From: Bacillota bacterium
GTDB lineage: Bacteria > Bacillota > Clostridia > DSM-8532
Reading direction: 5' to 3'
NCBI GenBank assembly: GCA_023440865.1
Contig: JAEXRM010000089.1
Span: 1-29,264, forward strand
DNA length: 29,264 nt
Under the pieces are notes generated by a model. It searched no databases. It was not told the DNA's origin and saw only the letters and a list, made by a program, of their open reading frames with translations. Position numbers and translations under genes: made by a program. This document shows positions 21,480 through 29,264 of the stretch, piece by piece; within the stretch, counting starts at the first letter, position 1; each line of letters begins with the position of its first letter.

Positions 21480-23306
21480 TCAGACGACGCCATACAGCAG
21501 GGCGCCGCTCCTTCCCGCGACGCGGACCGTGATGCGGGAAGGCTGCTGGTGCAGCACCTCCGCACCCTCGAGGAAATCGCGCCACATGCCCCGGTCGGGG
21601 CACGCGGCGGGCAGGTCGATCGTGAGAACCTGTTCGTCCGCATGCGTGTTCATGACGGCGACCACGGCGCTGTCCGGCGTCATGCGGAGGAAGGCGTAGC
21701 TGTGTTCCGTCACCGAAAGCGTGCGGAATGAGCCGGTGCGTAGTGCGGCGAGCTCATGGCGCGCCGAGCCGAGCCGCCGGTAGAAGGCAAGGAAGTCGTT
21801 CTCCGCAGTGGTGCGCTCCCATTCCATGCAGCGACGGCAGTCCGGATCGTTTCCACCCTTCATGCCGATTTCCGCCCCGTAATAGACCAGCGGCGCACCG
21901 GGAAAGGCGAACTGCAGGAAGGCTGCCAATCGCGTTGCTCCGGCATCTTCACCCGTTGCGGTGAAGAACCTTTCGGTGTCGTGCGTGTCAAGCATGGTCC
22001 ACAGCGCGTCCCGCACCGGATGCGCATACATGGCGGCGATGCGGTTGAGGCGCCGGTCCAGCTCGGGCAGACTCATGGTGCCGCGGGCGAGAAAATCCTT
22101 GACAGGAAAGGTGAAGGGGTAGTGCATGACGCTGTCGAACATGTCGCCGCCCAGCCACAGGTGCGAGTCGCCCCAGATCTCGCCGATGATGGCCGCATCG
22201 GGCTTTTCAGCCTTCACGGCTTCGCGGAACCGCCGCCAGAAGTTCGGATCCACTTCGTTGGCCACGTCGATGCGCCATCCATCGATGCCTGCCTCCCGAA
22301 TCCAGAAGCGACCGACCTCACACAGATACGCCGCCACCTCCGGGTTCGCTGCGTTGAGCTTGGGCATGGTGGGCACGGAGGCAAAGGTCTTGTAGTTCCG
22401 GCGCTTCATGTCCACGGGGAAGTCCTCGATGTGGAACCAGTCGCGATACCGCGAGGATTCCCCTTGCGCGACCACGTCGCGGAATGCGAAGAAATCGGGG
22501 CTGGAATGGTTGAAGACGGCATCGAGGATCAGGCGCATGCCCGCGTCGTGCAGGGCGTCCGCGAGGTCGCGCAGCTCGCGCTTGGAGCCGAGCAGGGGGT
22601 CGATTTCGAAGTAGTCGTCCGTATCGTACCGATGGGCCGTCCTGGAGCGGAAAATGGGTGTGAGATACACGGTGTCGACACCCAGCGACGCAATGTAGGG
22701 AATCTGCGCCTCGATGCCCTTGAGGTTGCCACCGTACAATTCGTGTCCCTTGGGTATCGTGCCCCACCGTTTGAGCGGCTTTCCGTCAGGTGTGCGGTTC
22801 TGGCCCGGCAGCGCGGCGCGATGGAAGCGATCCGGGAATATCTGGTACAGCACCGTGCCTCGGAGCCATGCGGGCACCTGGTGGATGTCTCCTTCCTGAA
22901 TGTAGGGGAAGTTGAAGAACTCGCTCCGGTTCTCAAGCGTGGGCTCGGCAAAGATGCCGCTTTCCTGCAGATACAGGATCTCGGGCCTGCTCCCCTGGCC
23001 TGTGAGGCGGAAATAATAAAACAGGCGCGGATCTTCCGGGGTGAAGGAGATCTCGAACCAGTCCGAGATGCCGTCGCACAGCTGACGGTCCATGGCCAGC
23101 GTGTGGCAGGAGGGAAGGCGTTTGGAGTCGTACCGGTTGCCATGGCAGATTTCCGCGCGGGCGAGGTTGCCGGCTGCCGCCTTCAGGCGGATGGTGACCT
23201 GTCCGTTGCCGGTGGCGTATCGAAATTCCTGGTTCGGCCGGTGGTATAGAGCGGCCTGCTGTATGGCCACCGCGGGGGTTTCGTTTGCTGCCTGCTGTCG
23301 CTTCAT
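21480..23306 (-). CDS. Cytoplasmic GH13 neopullulanase/maltogenic amylase-like enzyme
   Basis: This 608-aa glycoside hydrolase family 13 protein has no signal peptide. An N-terminal beta domain (~20-125) of the CBM34 type found in neopullulanase, cyclomaltodextrinase and maltogenic amylase is followed by the barrel. Catalytic residues: Asp347 (GWRIDVANE), Glu376 (IIGEIWGD) and Asp443 (LDTHDTERF). LDAVFNHSSPD is conserved region I, and MPKLNAANPEV is the stretch characteristic of this subfamily. It would degrade imported maltodextrins, cyclodextrins or pullulan fragments in the cytoplasm. Its start overlaps the stop of the lipoprotein amylase gene by four bases (ATGA). It lies last in the transport and hydrolysis unit, before the regulator's own promoter. 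Confidence 0.93.
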   Translation of the reverse strand: MKRQQAANETPAVAIQQAALYHRPNQEFRYATGNGQVTIRLKAAAGNLARAEICHGNRYDSKRLPSCHTLAMDRQLCDGISDWFEISFTPEDPRLFYYFRLTGQGSRPEILYLQESGIFAEPTLENRSEFFNFPYIQEGDIHQVPAWLRGTVLYQIFPDRFHRAALPGQNRTPDGKPLKRWGTIPKGHELYGGNLKGIEAQIPYIASLGVDTVYLTPIFRSRTAHRYDTDDYFEIDPLLGSKRELRDLADALHDAGMRLILDAVFNHSSPDFFAFRDVVAQGESSRYRDWFHIEDFPVDMKRRNYKTFASVPTMPKLNAANPEVAAYLCEVGRFWIREAGIDGWRIDVANEVDPNFWRRFREAVKAEKPDAAIIGEIWGDSHLWLGGDMFDSVMHYPFTFPVKDFLARGTMSLPELDRRLNRIAAMYAHPVRDALWTMLDTHDTERFFTATGEDAGATRLAAFLQFAFPGAPLVYYGAEIGMKGGNDPDCRRCMEWERTTAENDFLAFYRRLGSARHELAALRTGSFRTLSVTEHSYAFLRMTPDSAVVAVMNTHADEQVLTIDLPAACPDRGMWRDFLEGAEVLHQQPSRITVRVAGRSGALLYGVV

Positions 23307-25132
23307 GGATTGCCTCCTGTCGCACCCACCAGGATCACGCTGCTTTGCGGCGCGAGGGTGAGCGATGTCGGTTGTGCGTCATGTGTCGCGGTTGTCCAGC
23401 CGGAGGTGCCGACAGCCTGCTCGAAGGCGAGGCGCCAGAGGTCCGCCCGGCCCGATCCGGCGGCCGCATCCGCCGCGGTGAGGGCAAGCGCGGCCGGATC
23501 AACCGTGATGGCCGTTTTGGAAAGGTTGTGCAGGACCAGGGCCTTCTGCTCGGGTGCGGTCATCGTCCAGGCGACGATGCCGGGATTGCCCGCCTTCACG
23601 GCGGCCAGGCGGCCCCGGTTGAGGGCGGGCAGCGCGGCGCGCAGCTGGACGAGTCGGCGGTAGTGTGTCTGGATGGATGCGGGATCCCCGAGCTGCGTCG
23701 TTGCCGGCACGACCTGCGTGTACCGCGACGTGCGCCAGCTTGTCTGGACGGCGTCGCCGCCCCACACGAACGGCAGGCGGATGTCCTCGTCCGGTTTGCT
23801 GCCGAACATGCCAAGCTCCTCCCCATAATAGATGAAGGGGATGCCTTCGGCAGTCAGGTAGAGCGAGGCGGCCAGCTTCATGTTTTCGGGCTTGCCGCCG
23901 AGCAGTCCGTAAATGCGGTTCTGGTCATGGTTCGAAAGAAAGGGGCAGTCGATGAACGCCGGATTCACTTCGCGGTATTGGCCGAGTTCCCGCGCAAGGA
24001 GTCCCGCCAGGTAGTCGTTCTTGCTGGAACCCGCCTTGACGGCGACCGTGATGGCTTCTCCCAGATCCACGTGGAAGACCGAGTCGAGCGAGGCCGTGAA
24101 CGGCAGGCGCGTGGCCATGCGGTCCAGCACCTCGCCCACGATCATGACATCCGGATCCACGGATTCGCAGTATGCCTGGAACTCCTTCCACCAGGAAAGC
24201 GTGGGCTCGAGGCCCGTGCCATTGTCCGGCAGCTCGCCCGTGCCGTAGATGTGCGGCACCGCATCGAGCCGGAAGCCGTCCACCCCCTTGTCGAGCCAGA
24301 ACTTCGCCACAGCCTTCATTTCCTTCCGGACGGCGGGTTCGTCGTAGTTCAGGTCCGGCATGCCGTCCCAGAAGATGGCGTAGTACAGCGAGGTGCCGCG
24401 CCGGTTCCAGACCTTGTGGCCCCAGACGCTCGCGTCAAGGTTGTACTCGTCCGTGCCGGGCTCGGCCCAGCGATACCAGCTGCGGTACGCCGGATTCTTC
24501 GCGGCGGACTGGACGAACCATGGATTCTCCGTGCTGGTGTGGTTGAGCACCAGGTCGATGATGACCGCGATGCCGCGCTCGTGCGCCGCCGCGAGAAAGG
24601 CGTCGAAGTCTTCCATGGTGCCGTAGTCCGGCTCGATGTCACGGTAGTTCGTCACGTCGTACCCGTGATAGCTGGGCGAGGGGTTGATGGGCATCAGCCA
24701 CAGGCCGGTGACACCCAGATCGTCCGTGGTGTCATCGTTTCCATCGTTGAGGTAGTCGAGCTTCGCCGTCAGGCCACGGAGATCGCCGATGCCGTCTCCG
24801 TCTCCGTCCGCGAAGGCGCGGACGAAGACCTCATAATAGGTGCCCTGCTTCGGACCGGTGGCGGTCCGTTCCGCATCGGCGGGAAACAAGCCTTTCAGGG
24901 GATCATCGGTGAAAGGGGCGCTTGCGGTCGGAGCCTCGTTGGTCGGAAGCCCGGCATCCTGTGAGGGCGGAACGGTGGTCGACGGAGACGGGGACCCGTT
25001 CGGGCCCGGCTGCAGGGTCGTGCAGCCTGCCAGTGCAACGGAGAGGAAAAGGCATGCGCCAACCAGCGCCGCACGCCGTGTTGACCGGTGCACGTGCGCG
25101 GCGGGGCTCGTGCCGGAGCGTTTCGATGTCAT
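23303..25132 (-). CDS. Surface lipoprotein alpha-amylase, GH13
   Basis: This 609-aa protein has a lipoprotein signal: Arg-rich n-region, hydrophobic core (~21-34) and lipobox LAGC with Cys37. A Pro/Ser/Thr-rich linker to ~75 follows. The GH13 catalytic domain has DLVLNHTS (region I, 193-200), the nucleophile Asp290 in GFRLDAVP, acid/base Glu334 in IVGEVLD, and Asp403 in FLSNHDQNR. The DGDGDGIGDLRG segment (110-120) is a typical calcium-binding stretch of this amylase group. A C-terminal beta domain closes the protein. It would cut starch or glycogen at the outer membrane-facing surface and feed MalEFG. It starts four bases after the malG stop, and AAAGGATG serves as ribosome binding site within the end of malG. 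Confidence 0.94.
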   Translation of the reverse strand: MTSKRSGTSPAAHVHRSTRRAALVGACLFLSVALAGCTTLQPGPNGSPSPSTTVPPSQDAGLPTNEAPTASAPFTDDPLKGLFPADAERTATGPKQGTYYEVFVRAFADGDGDGIGDLRGLTAKLDYLNDGNDDTTDDLGVTGLWLMPINPSPSYHGYDVTNYRDIEPDYGTMEDFDAFLAAAHERGIAVIIDLVLNHTSTENPWFVQSAAKNPAYRSWYRWAEPGTDEYNLDASVWGHKVWNRRGTSLYYAIFWDGMPDLNYDEPAVRKEMKAVAKFWLDKGVDGFRLDAVPHIYGTGELPDNGTGLEPTLSWWKEFQAYCESVDPDVMIVGEVLDRMATRLPFTASLDSVFHVDLGEAITVAVKAGSSKNDYLAGLLARELGQYREVNPAFIDCPFLSNHDQNRIYGLLGGKPENMKLAASLYLTAEGIPFIYYGEELGMFGSKPDEDIRLPFVWGGDAVQTSWRTSRYTQVVPATTQLGDPASIQTHYRRLVQLRAALPALNRGRLAAVKAGNPGIVAWTMTAPEQKALVLHNLSKTAITVDPAALALTAADAAAGSGRADLWRLAFEQAVGTSGWTTATHDAQPTSLTLAPQSSVILVGATGGNP

Positions 25133-25136
25133 GGGT

Positions 25137-25976
25137 TCATCCTTTCACGGCACCGGCCGACATGACCTTGATGAGATACTTCTGGTTGACCGCGAATATG
25201 ATGACGAAGGGGACTGCGACAAGGATGGAGCCGGCCGCGAACATCGTGAAGTTGTCGTTCGAACGGCCGCGGATCATCTCGAACAGGCCCAGGGCCAGCG
25301 TCTTTTTTTCCTCGCTGCGCAGGATCAGGCGGGGGAAGATGAAGTCGAGCCACGGAGCCGTGAAGCTCGTAACACCCAGGAAGGTGACGATGGGCAGCGT
25401 GTTCGGCAGGATGATGCGCAGGAAGGTGGTCAGATGACCCGCGCCGTCGACGCGGGCCGCTTCGTCGATGCTCTTGGGGATGGTGTCGAAGTAGCCCTTG
25501 AGCAGCCAGGTGTTATAGGGAACCTGACCGGCCGAGTAGACAAGCACCAGGCCCAGATGGGAGTCGAGCATGCCCATGCGGTACAGCAGCACATAGATGG
25601 CCACCATGCCGACGAAGCCCGGGAACATCTGGAGCACGAGCATCGACATCAGTCCCGCCTTCTTGGCCTTGAAGGTGAAGCGCGAGAAGATGTAGGCCGA
25701 AATCAGTGTCAGCACGATCGAGAGGGCCGTGTTCGAAACGGCGATCTTGAAGGTGTTGGCGAACCACAACGGGTATTTCGTCTCCGTGAACAGGCGGTTG
25801 TAGTGCTCCAGCGTGAAGCCGCGCGGAATGGGCAGCACGGAGGTGGTCGCGAGCGACTTGCCGGCCGAGAAGCTGCCGGCCACCGTGAAGGCGATCGGGT
25901 AGATCACCATGATCGAGATGGCGATGAGCACCAGATACACGAGGGTGTAGCGGAGGATCTGCAGCACTTTGCCCAT
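25137..25976 (-). CDS. malG: Maltodextrin ABC transporter permease MalG
   Basis: This 279-aa permease has six membrane segments. The cytoplasmic EAA loop EAARVDGAGHLTTFLRIILP (172-191) contacts the ATPase. MalG-type features include the N-terminal YPIAFTVAGSFS stretch and the closing KYLIKVMSAGAVKG. The ATG shares its A with the malF stop (TGATG), so the genes are coupled; an alternative GTG one codon earlier overlaps by four bases. With MalF it forms the pore. No ATPase gene is in the cluster, so a shared multi-sugar ATPase (MsmX-like) encoded elsewhere is likely. Confidence 0.94.
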   Translation of the reverse strand: MGKVLQILRYTLVYLVLIAISIMVIYPIAFTVAGSFSAGKSLATTSVLPIPRGFTLEHYNRLFTETKYPLWFANTFKIAVSNTALSIVLTLISAYIFSRFTFKAKKAGLMSMLVLQMFPGFVGMVAIYVLLYRMGMLDSHLGLVLVYSAGQVPYNTWLLKGYFDTIPKSIDEAARVDGAGHLTTFLRIILPNTLPIVTFLGVTSFTAPWLDFIFPRLILRSEEKKTLALGLFEMIRGRSNDNFTMFAAGSILVAVPFVIIFAVNQKYLIKVMSAGAVKG

Positions 25977-27307
25977 CACATTTCACCTTCCTTGAACGAT
26001 TTCGTCTGGCTGAACTGGTAGATGGCGAACGGCGCGATCGCGAGGAAAACCAGGACGGCGACGACGGCGGCCTTGTTGTACATGCGCTGGTCGACCGTGA
26101 GCTTGTAGATCCAGGTCATGAGGGTGTCGGTTGCGCCTGCGAACGACTGGGTCGTGAGCTTGTCGCTCGGATTGCCCTGCGTGAGGAAGTAGACGCCGCC
26201 GAAGTTGTTCATGTTGTACGAGAAGCTCATGATCATGAGCGGCACCGTCTGGTAGATGAGCATGGGCAGCGTGATATACCGGAACTGCTGGGACTTGTTG
26301 GCCCCGTCGATGGTGGCCGCCTCATAGAGCTCCGGCGGCATCGAGGTCATCAGTCCCGTGATCAGCAGCATGAAATAGGGAAACCCGAGCCACAGGTTGA
26401 CCACGATGAGCATGACACGGGCCATCGTGACGTCCGAGAGCCAGGGAATGTAGTCGATGGTGAGCAGCCCTGAGTTGTTCAGCCACTGGACGATGCCCAG
26501 CTCGCGCAGCATGCGCGTGAGGGGGCCGAACTGGCCGTTGAGGAGGTTGGCCCAGATCAGGAGGGAGATCATGCCGGGTACGGCGTAAGGCAGGATGAAG
26601 ACGACGCGGAAGACCTTGGCCAGGCGGATCTTCTTGTCAAGGAGCGCAAGGGCCATGAACAGGCCGCCGAAGTACGTGGTGACAGTGGCTGCAAACGCCC
26701 AGATGAGTGTCCAGGAAGCGGTGCGGGCGAAGCCCTGCGAGTATTGCTTGAGGCTGGCCATCTGGCGGAAGGTCTCCAGGCCCACCCAGTCGACCGTATT
26801 GGCCGGGGGCAGGTTGCTCGGAGCGGTGTAGTTGGTGAAGGCGAGCAAGGCCGAGAACAGGAGGGGAATGACCACGAAGAAGGCGAGCATGACGATGGCG
26901 GGTGAAAGGCCGAGATAGGGGAAGGCCTTGTCGAACAGGTGGCCCAGATACTCGCGCGTTCCCTGCACCTCGCCGGTTTTTTCATATTCCAGGCCCGATT
27001 TGCGCGCGTCCCGGATGTTGTAGAGGTAGACGAGGAGGAACAGCGCGACGACAACAATGGCGATGAGCCCGTCGATCATCATGAAGATGGAATTGTCGCG
27101 CTGCATGACCGGCAGCGTGGGCTTGGGCTCGCCCAGCGTGATGAAGCCTGCAAGCGCCTTGAACAGGGTTCCCGCGTTCAGGAGGAACGCGATCTCCACC
27201 AGTGCGAGCACCACGCCCTTGGCGTACTGCCGCAGCACGGTGAAATGCCCGAGCCCCATGAACAGGGCCGATGCGATGGGTGCCGTCTTTCCGGCGTTCT
27301 GTCTCAT
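25976..27307 (-). CDS. malF: Maltodextrin ABC transporter permease MalF
   Basis: This 443-aa permease has MalF-type architecture: extra N-terminal membrane segments (~31-57 and 73-97) precede the six-helix core from ~135. The EAA loop is EAATIDGANKSQQFRYITLP (329-348). The core includes the ILPYAVPGMISLLIW segment. Length is between that of E. coli MalF (514 aa) and the short Gram-positive permeases. GAGGAGG precedes the chosen ATG; the open frame continues 57 codons upstream into the malE-malF spacer hairpin and is not homologous. Confidence 0.93.
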   Translation of the reverse strand: MRQNAGKTAPIASALFMGLGHFTVLRQYAKGVVLALVEIAFLLNAGTLFKALAGFITLGEPKPTLPVMQRDNSIFMMIDGLIAIVVVALFLLVYLYNIRDARKSGLEYEKTGEVQGTREYLGHLFDKAFPYLGLSPAIVMLAFFVVIPLLFSALLAFTNYTAPSNLPPANTVDWVGLETFRQMASLKQYSQGFARTASWTLIWAFAATVTTYFGGLFMALALLDKKIRLAKVFRVVFILPYAVPGMISLLIWANLLNGQFGPLTRMLRELGIVQWLNNSGLLTIDYIPWLSDVTMARVMLIVVNLWLGFPYFMLLITGLMTSMPPELYEAATIDGANKSQQFRYITLPMLIYQTVPLMIMSFSYNMNNFGGVYFLTQGNPSDKLTTQSFAGATDTLMTWIYKLTVDQRMYNKAAVVAVLVFLAIAPFAIYQFSQTKSFKEGEM

Positions 27308-27358
27308 GTTGTACAACCTCCTCGGCATATGTGGCCCGGGCGATGGACGATGCGTGTG

Positions 27359-27395
27359 AAAACGGCCGGGCGGTCCTTCACGAACCGCCCGGCCG
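27359..27395 (-). terminator. Attenuating or mRNA-stabilising hairpin between malE and malF
   Basis: CGGCCGGGCGGT (27363-27374) and ACCGCCCGGCCG (27384-27395) form a perfect 12-bp GC-rich stem with a 9-base loop; on the minus strand TTTT follows (27359-27362). Lying between malE and malF in one operon, it would lower transport-permease expression relative to the binding protein, as intergenic hairpins do in other mal operons. Confidence 0.8.
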
Positions 27396-27490
27396 CATGC
27401 TCCTCGGATGGTTCCCGGTTTCCCGTCATGGCGATTCGGGTGGAATCCGACGGCGGGAAAGGCATCCGCATCAGGCAACCGGGATAGTGA

Positions 27491-28783
27491 TTACTGTGCG
27501 GCCTCGATGGCTGCGGCTGCCGCGTCGAGCTCGCTCTTCACATCCGCGCCGTTCCAGATGTTGGAATAGGCGGAGCCCATGGCCGGCCAGTACTGGCCCA
27601 TGGCGGGGATGGAGGGCATCGGCTTGGCGAAGGCGGCCTGTGCCAGGATGCCGGCATTGTGCTCGTCGGTGATGGTGATGTCCTTGCGGGGCGGGATCTG
27701 GTTGGTGGTGGCGTACCGCTTCTCGAGCATGGCCTTGGAGATGCAGAACTCGGCGAACTTCTGGGCTTCCTCCGGGTACTTGGAGAACGCGGAGACGTAC
27801 AGGGCGCGGATGCCGGAGAAGGAAGCCGGAGGATTCGCCTGTTCGGGGAACTTGGGCAGCGTGGCGACGCCGAAGTCGACGCCCGCATCCTTGTAGCCGG
27901 AGATGGACCACGGACCGGTGATGACCATGGCGATCTTGCCTTCCTGGAAGCCGGCGTTCATGAAGTCGCCGGTGAGGTCGGCCTGGGCGACATCGAGGAT
28001 CTGCTTGCGCAGGCCCTGGAAGTACTGCATGCCCTTGAGGGCCGCATCGCTGTTGACCATGTGCTGGGCCTTGTCGGTTCCGTCGGGGCCAAAGAGGTCG
28101 GCGCCGAAGGAGGACAGGAAGATGTAGCTGAAGTAGGCGTTGCCGACGTCCCAGGAGATGCCGTACTTGCCGGCCTTGGGATCGTTGAAGGTCTTGCAGA
28201 ACGCGATGACCTCATCCCAGGTCTGCGGCGGCGTGGCGACGAGTTTCTTGTTGTAGAACAGGGCGTAGGTTTCGACGCCGGTGGGGTAACCGTACACCTT
28301 GCCATCGTAGGTGACGCCCTTGACGGCGGGGTCCACGAAGCTGGACTTGATTTCATCGGCATTGGAGGCTTCCAGGATCAGACCCTGGGAGACCATTTCA
28401 CCAAGCTTGTCGTGCGGAGCGGCGAACACGTCCGCACCAACGCCGGCCGGGCCGTCGAGGGTGAGCTTCTGGGCGGCGTCGGTGTGGCCGACGGGCTCAT
28501 AGGTGAGGGTGACGTGCGGGTTGAGGGCCGTGTATTCCTTGGCGGCCTCTTCCATGAAGGTCTTTTCCGGACCGTCGGATTCCCACATCTTCAGGGTGAC
28601 GGGTTCCTTGCTGGCTTCGGGTGTGGGTTCGGGGGTCGGTTCCGGTGTGGCGGAAGCGGTGGTGGAGGACGCGGCGGGTGTCGCGGAGTCGGAAGCGGCC
28701 GGGGCGGCGTTGCCGCATCCGGCGAGAACGGTCAGGACCATCAGGATGGCAAGGAGCAGGGCAGGGAGTTTGCGGTTCTTCAT
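27491..28783 (-). CDS. malE: Maltodextrin-binding lipoprotein MalE
   Basis: This 430-aa extracellular solute-binding protein is family 1 (maltose type). A lipoprotein signal peptide ends in the lipobox LAGC with Cys23, followed by a Ser/Ala/Pro linker with PEPTPEPTPE. The mature part starts VTLKMWESDGPE, and has the binding-protein blocks KVYGYPTGVETYALFYNK, TWDEVIAFCK and IAMVITGPWSI. It would capture maltodextrins released by the surface amylase and hand them to MalFG. AAGGAGG lies ~11 bases before the ATG, and the upstream open codons hold operator sequences, not protein. It is the first gene of the cluster, with a strong promoter and a LacI/cre operator. Confidence 0.94.
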   Translation of the reverse strand: MKNRKLPALLLAILMVLTVLAGCGNAAPAASDSATPAASSTTASATPEPTPEPTPEASKEPVTLKMWESDGPEKTFMEEAAKEYTALNPHVTLTYEPVGHTDAAQKLTLDGPAGVGADVFAAPHDKLGEMVSQGLILEASNADEIKSSFVDPAVKGVTYDGKVYGYPTGVETYALFYNKKLVATPPQTWDEVIAFCKTFNDPKAGKYGISWDVGNAYFSYIFLSSFGADLFGPDGTDKAQHMVNSDAALKGMQYFQGLRKQILDVAQADLTGDFMNAGFQEGKIAMVITGPWSISGYKDAGVDFGVATLPKFPEQANPPASFSGIRALYVSAFSKYPEEAQKFAEFCISKAMLEKRYATTNQIPPRKDITITDEHNAGILAQAAFAKPMPSIPAMGQYWPAMGSAYSNIWNGADVKSELDAAAAAIEAAQ

Positions 28784-28821
28784 GATGAATGCCTCCTTGT
28801 GCGTGTGTGGTTTGCTTGCAT

Positions 28822-28835
28822 GGTAAGCGTTTGTG
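28822..28835. promoter_or_regulatory. Second, weaker LacI-type operator half-match in the malE leader
   Basis: GGTAAGCGTTTGTG shares the AAGCG-TT core (28825-28832) with the perfect palindrome 38 bases away (centre to centre, about 34 bases). It could be an auxiliary site for a looping or cooperative repressor. The outer positions do not match the cre consensus. Confidence 0.35.
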
Positions 28836-28837
28836 CG

Positions 28838-28856
28838 ATCGTTCCGAGAGAACGAT
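28838..28856. repeat. Inverted repeat in the malE leader
   Basis: ATCGTTC (28838-28844) and GAACGAT (28850-28856) form a 7-bp stem with a 5-base loop, overlapping the first bases of the main operator. In the malE mRNA it would form a 5' leader hairpin. Confidence 0.5.
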
Positions 28857-28870
28857 GCAAGCGCTTGCAT
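28855..28870. promoter_or_regulatory. Perfect 16-bp palindrome, operator of the malE operon
   Basis: ATGCAAGCGCTTGCAT is a perfect palindrome with central CG, the hallmark of LacI-family sites. It fits the cre consensus WTGNAANCGNWNNCAW at every position, so CcpA, the local LacI regulator, or both could bind. It covers roughly +8 to +23 of the malE transcript, where binding would block elongation or initiation. Confidence 0.85.
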
Positions 28871-28884
28871 GAATGACAATGCAA

Positions 28885-28912
28885 ATTATATCACTGCGGC
28901 ACGGCAAGTCAA
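28885..28912 (-). promoter_or_regulatory. Sigma-A promoter of the malE operon
   Basis: On the minus strand TTGACT (28907-28912) and a perfect TATAAT (28885-28890) are 16 bases apart. Start would be near 28878, giving a ~95-base leader that carries the operator palindrome and the malE ribosome binding site. Confidence 0.85.
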
Positions 28913-29264
28913 TGCAAAACATACAAAAATTTTCTTGACGATTCGGAAAAATTGTCGATTCAGACGATCCGTTGAATGGTAAAGAAGCTTGTCATTGGAT
29001 AGGTCCGCCGCCGAACTGAAGTGCGAATCGGAAAGATGCACGTGAACTCATGACTGATTTTGCACAAATGGTTGTCGATTGATCCACCATCCGGGAGGCG
29101 GTTTGCCCGGGACAGGGGTGACGGCATCGTCCCCCTGAGATAAGCCTCTGGCTGGGATTCTGACACATGGCAGAGATCGGGCCGGCCGGACCCGTCGTCG
29201 TTCGACAACCGCGGGAGCCTGCCGGCCCGATCTGCCGACGGTGCATGTTTGCATGAAGCCTCTC
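28913..29264. other. Non-coding end of the window
   Basis: No reading frame here has a ribosome binding site, recognisable domain or convincing composition. The left 70 bases are AT-rich upstream DNA of the malE promoter. The right end holds the inverted repeat at 29169-29236. A gene beyond the right edge cannot be judged. Confidence 0.6.
29169..29236. repeat. Long inverted repeat at the right edge
   Basis: AGATCGGGCCGGC (29174-29186) and GCCGGCCCGATCT (29221-29233) are perfect complements. GGCAG before the left arm can extend the pairing to the GCC after the right arm if two bases are bulged. The 34-base interior can pair partly (CCCG with CGGG). There is no T-run on either side. It resembles the large hairpin at 17388-17447 in size and plan and may terminate a neighbouring gene outside the window. 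Confidence 0.7.

Noticed and set aside
23285..24964. 559-codon plus-strand frame opposite the lipoprotein amylase
   Set aside because: The amylase has full GH13 catalytic motifs on the other strand; the plus frame has none and starts within coding sequence.
27659..28876. 405-codon plus-strand Gly/Val-rich frame opposite malE
   Set aside because: It mirrors malE and runs through its promoter and operator; no motif or ribosome binding site supports it.
28960..29254. Small minus-strand frames at the right edge
   Set aside because: No ribosome binding site, no domain, and they run through the long inverted repeat.

Overview
The window looks like a chromosomal segment of a high-GC, Gram-positive-type anaerobe or facultative member of the Bacillota. 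The support is a canonical T-box leader, strong AAGGAGG-type ribosome binding sites, consensus sigma-A promoters, lipoprotein signal peptides on the binding protein and amylase, a perfect cre/LacI-type operator, and a MalEFG importer encoded without its own ATPase. I cannot place it to genus. No rRNA, tRNA, CRISPR array, transposase or phage gene is visible. High GC gives very long antisense open frames (one is longer than the mannosidase gene it mirrors), and I have left these out.

Left part (1-5.35 kb). A three-gene ABC-2 exporter (ATPase and two permeases, + strand) runs convergently into an MmcQ/YjbR gene whose reading frame has lost its normal stop and reads antisense into the last permease gene. 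Next to it, on the - strand, is the most unusual element of the window: a full-length MotA-like stator protein, a shortened MotA-like membrane protein, and a MotA-like membrane domain fused to a LuxR/GerE DNA-binding domain. No MotB or other flagellar gene is nearby. I read this as a possible membrane-coupled signalling cassette that regulates itself; an 18-bp dyad upstream of its first gene is a candidate operator.

Middle part (5.5-13.0 kb). A promoter, an Asp-specific T-box riboswitch (specifier GAC) and an archaeal-type aspartyl-tRNA synthetase run rightward. Then a leftward series follows: a metallophosphoesterase, a sugar isomerase/epimerase-like protein, a glyoxalase-fold protein, the purine salvage pair deoD and apt, and a half-size ABC exporter. 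Promoters and terminators divide these into several units.

Right part (13.2-29.26 kb). A GH38 alpha-mannosidase and a zinc-dependent phospholipase C family protein run rightward and end at a large bidirectional hairpin. Facing them is a long leftward maltodextrin cluster: malE, malF, malG, a lipoprotein GH13 amylase, a cytoplasmic GH13 neopullulanase-like enzyme and a LacI regulator, continuing into gluQRS, msrAB and a LURF-one protein. Surface amylase would cut alpha-glucan, MalEFG would import the products, and the cytoplasmic GH13 would finish them. The LacI protein and/or CcpA would act at the palindrome just downstream of the malE promoter. The last ~350 bases hold no gene that I can support.
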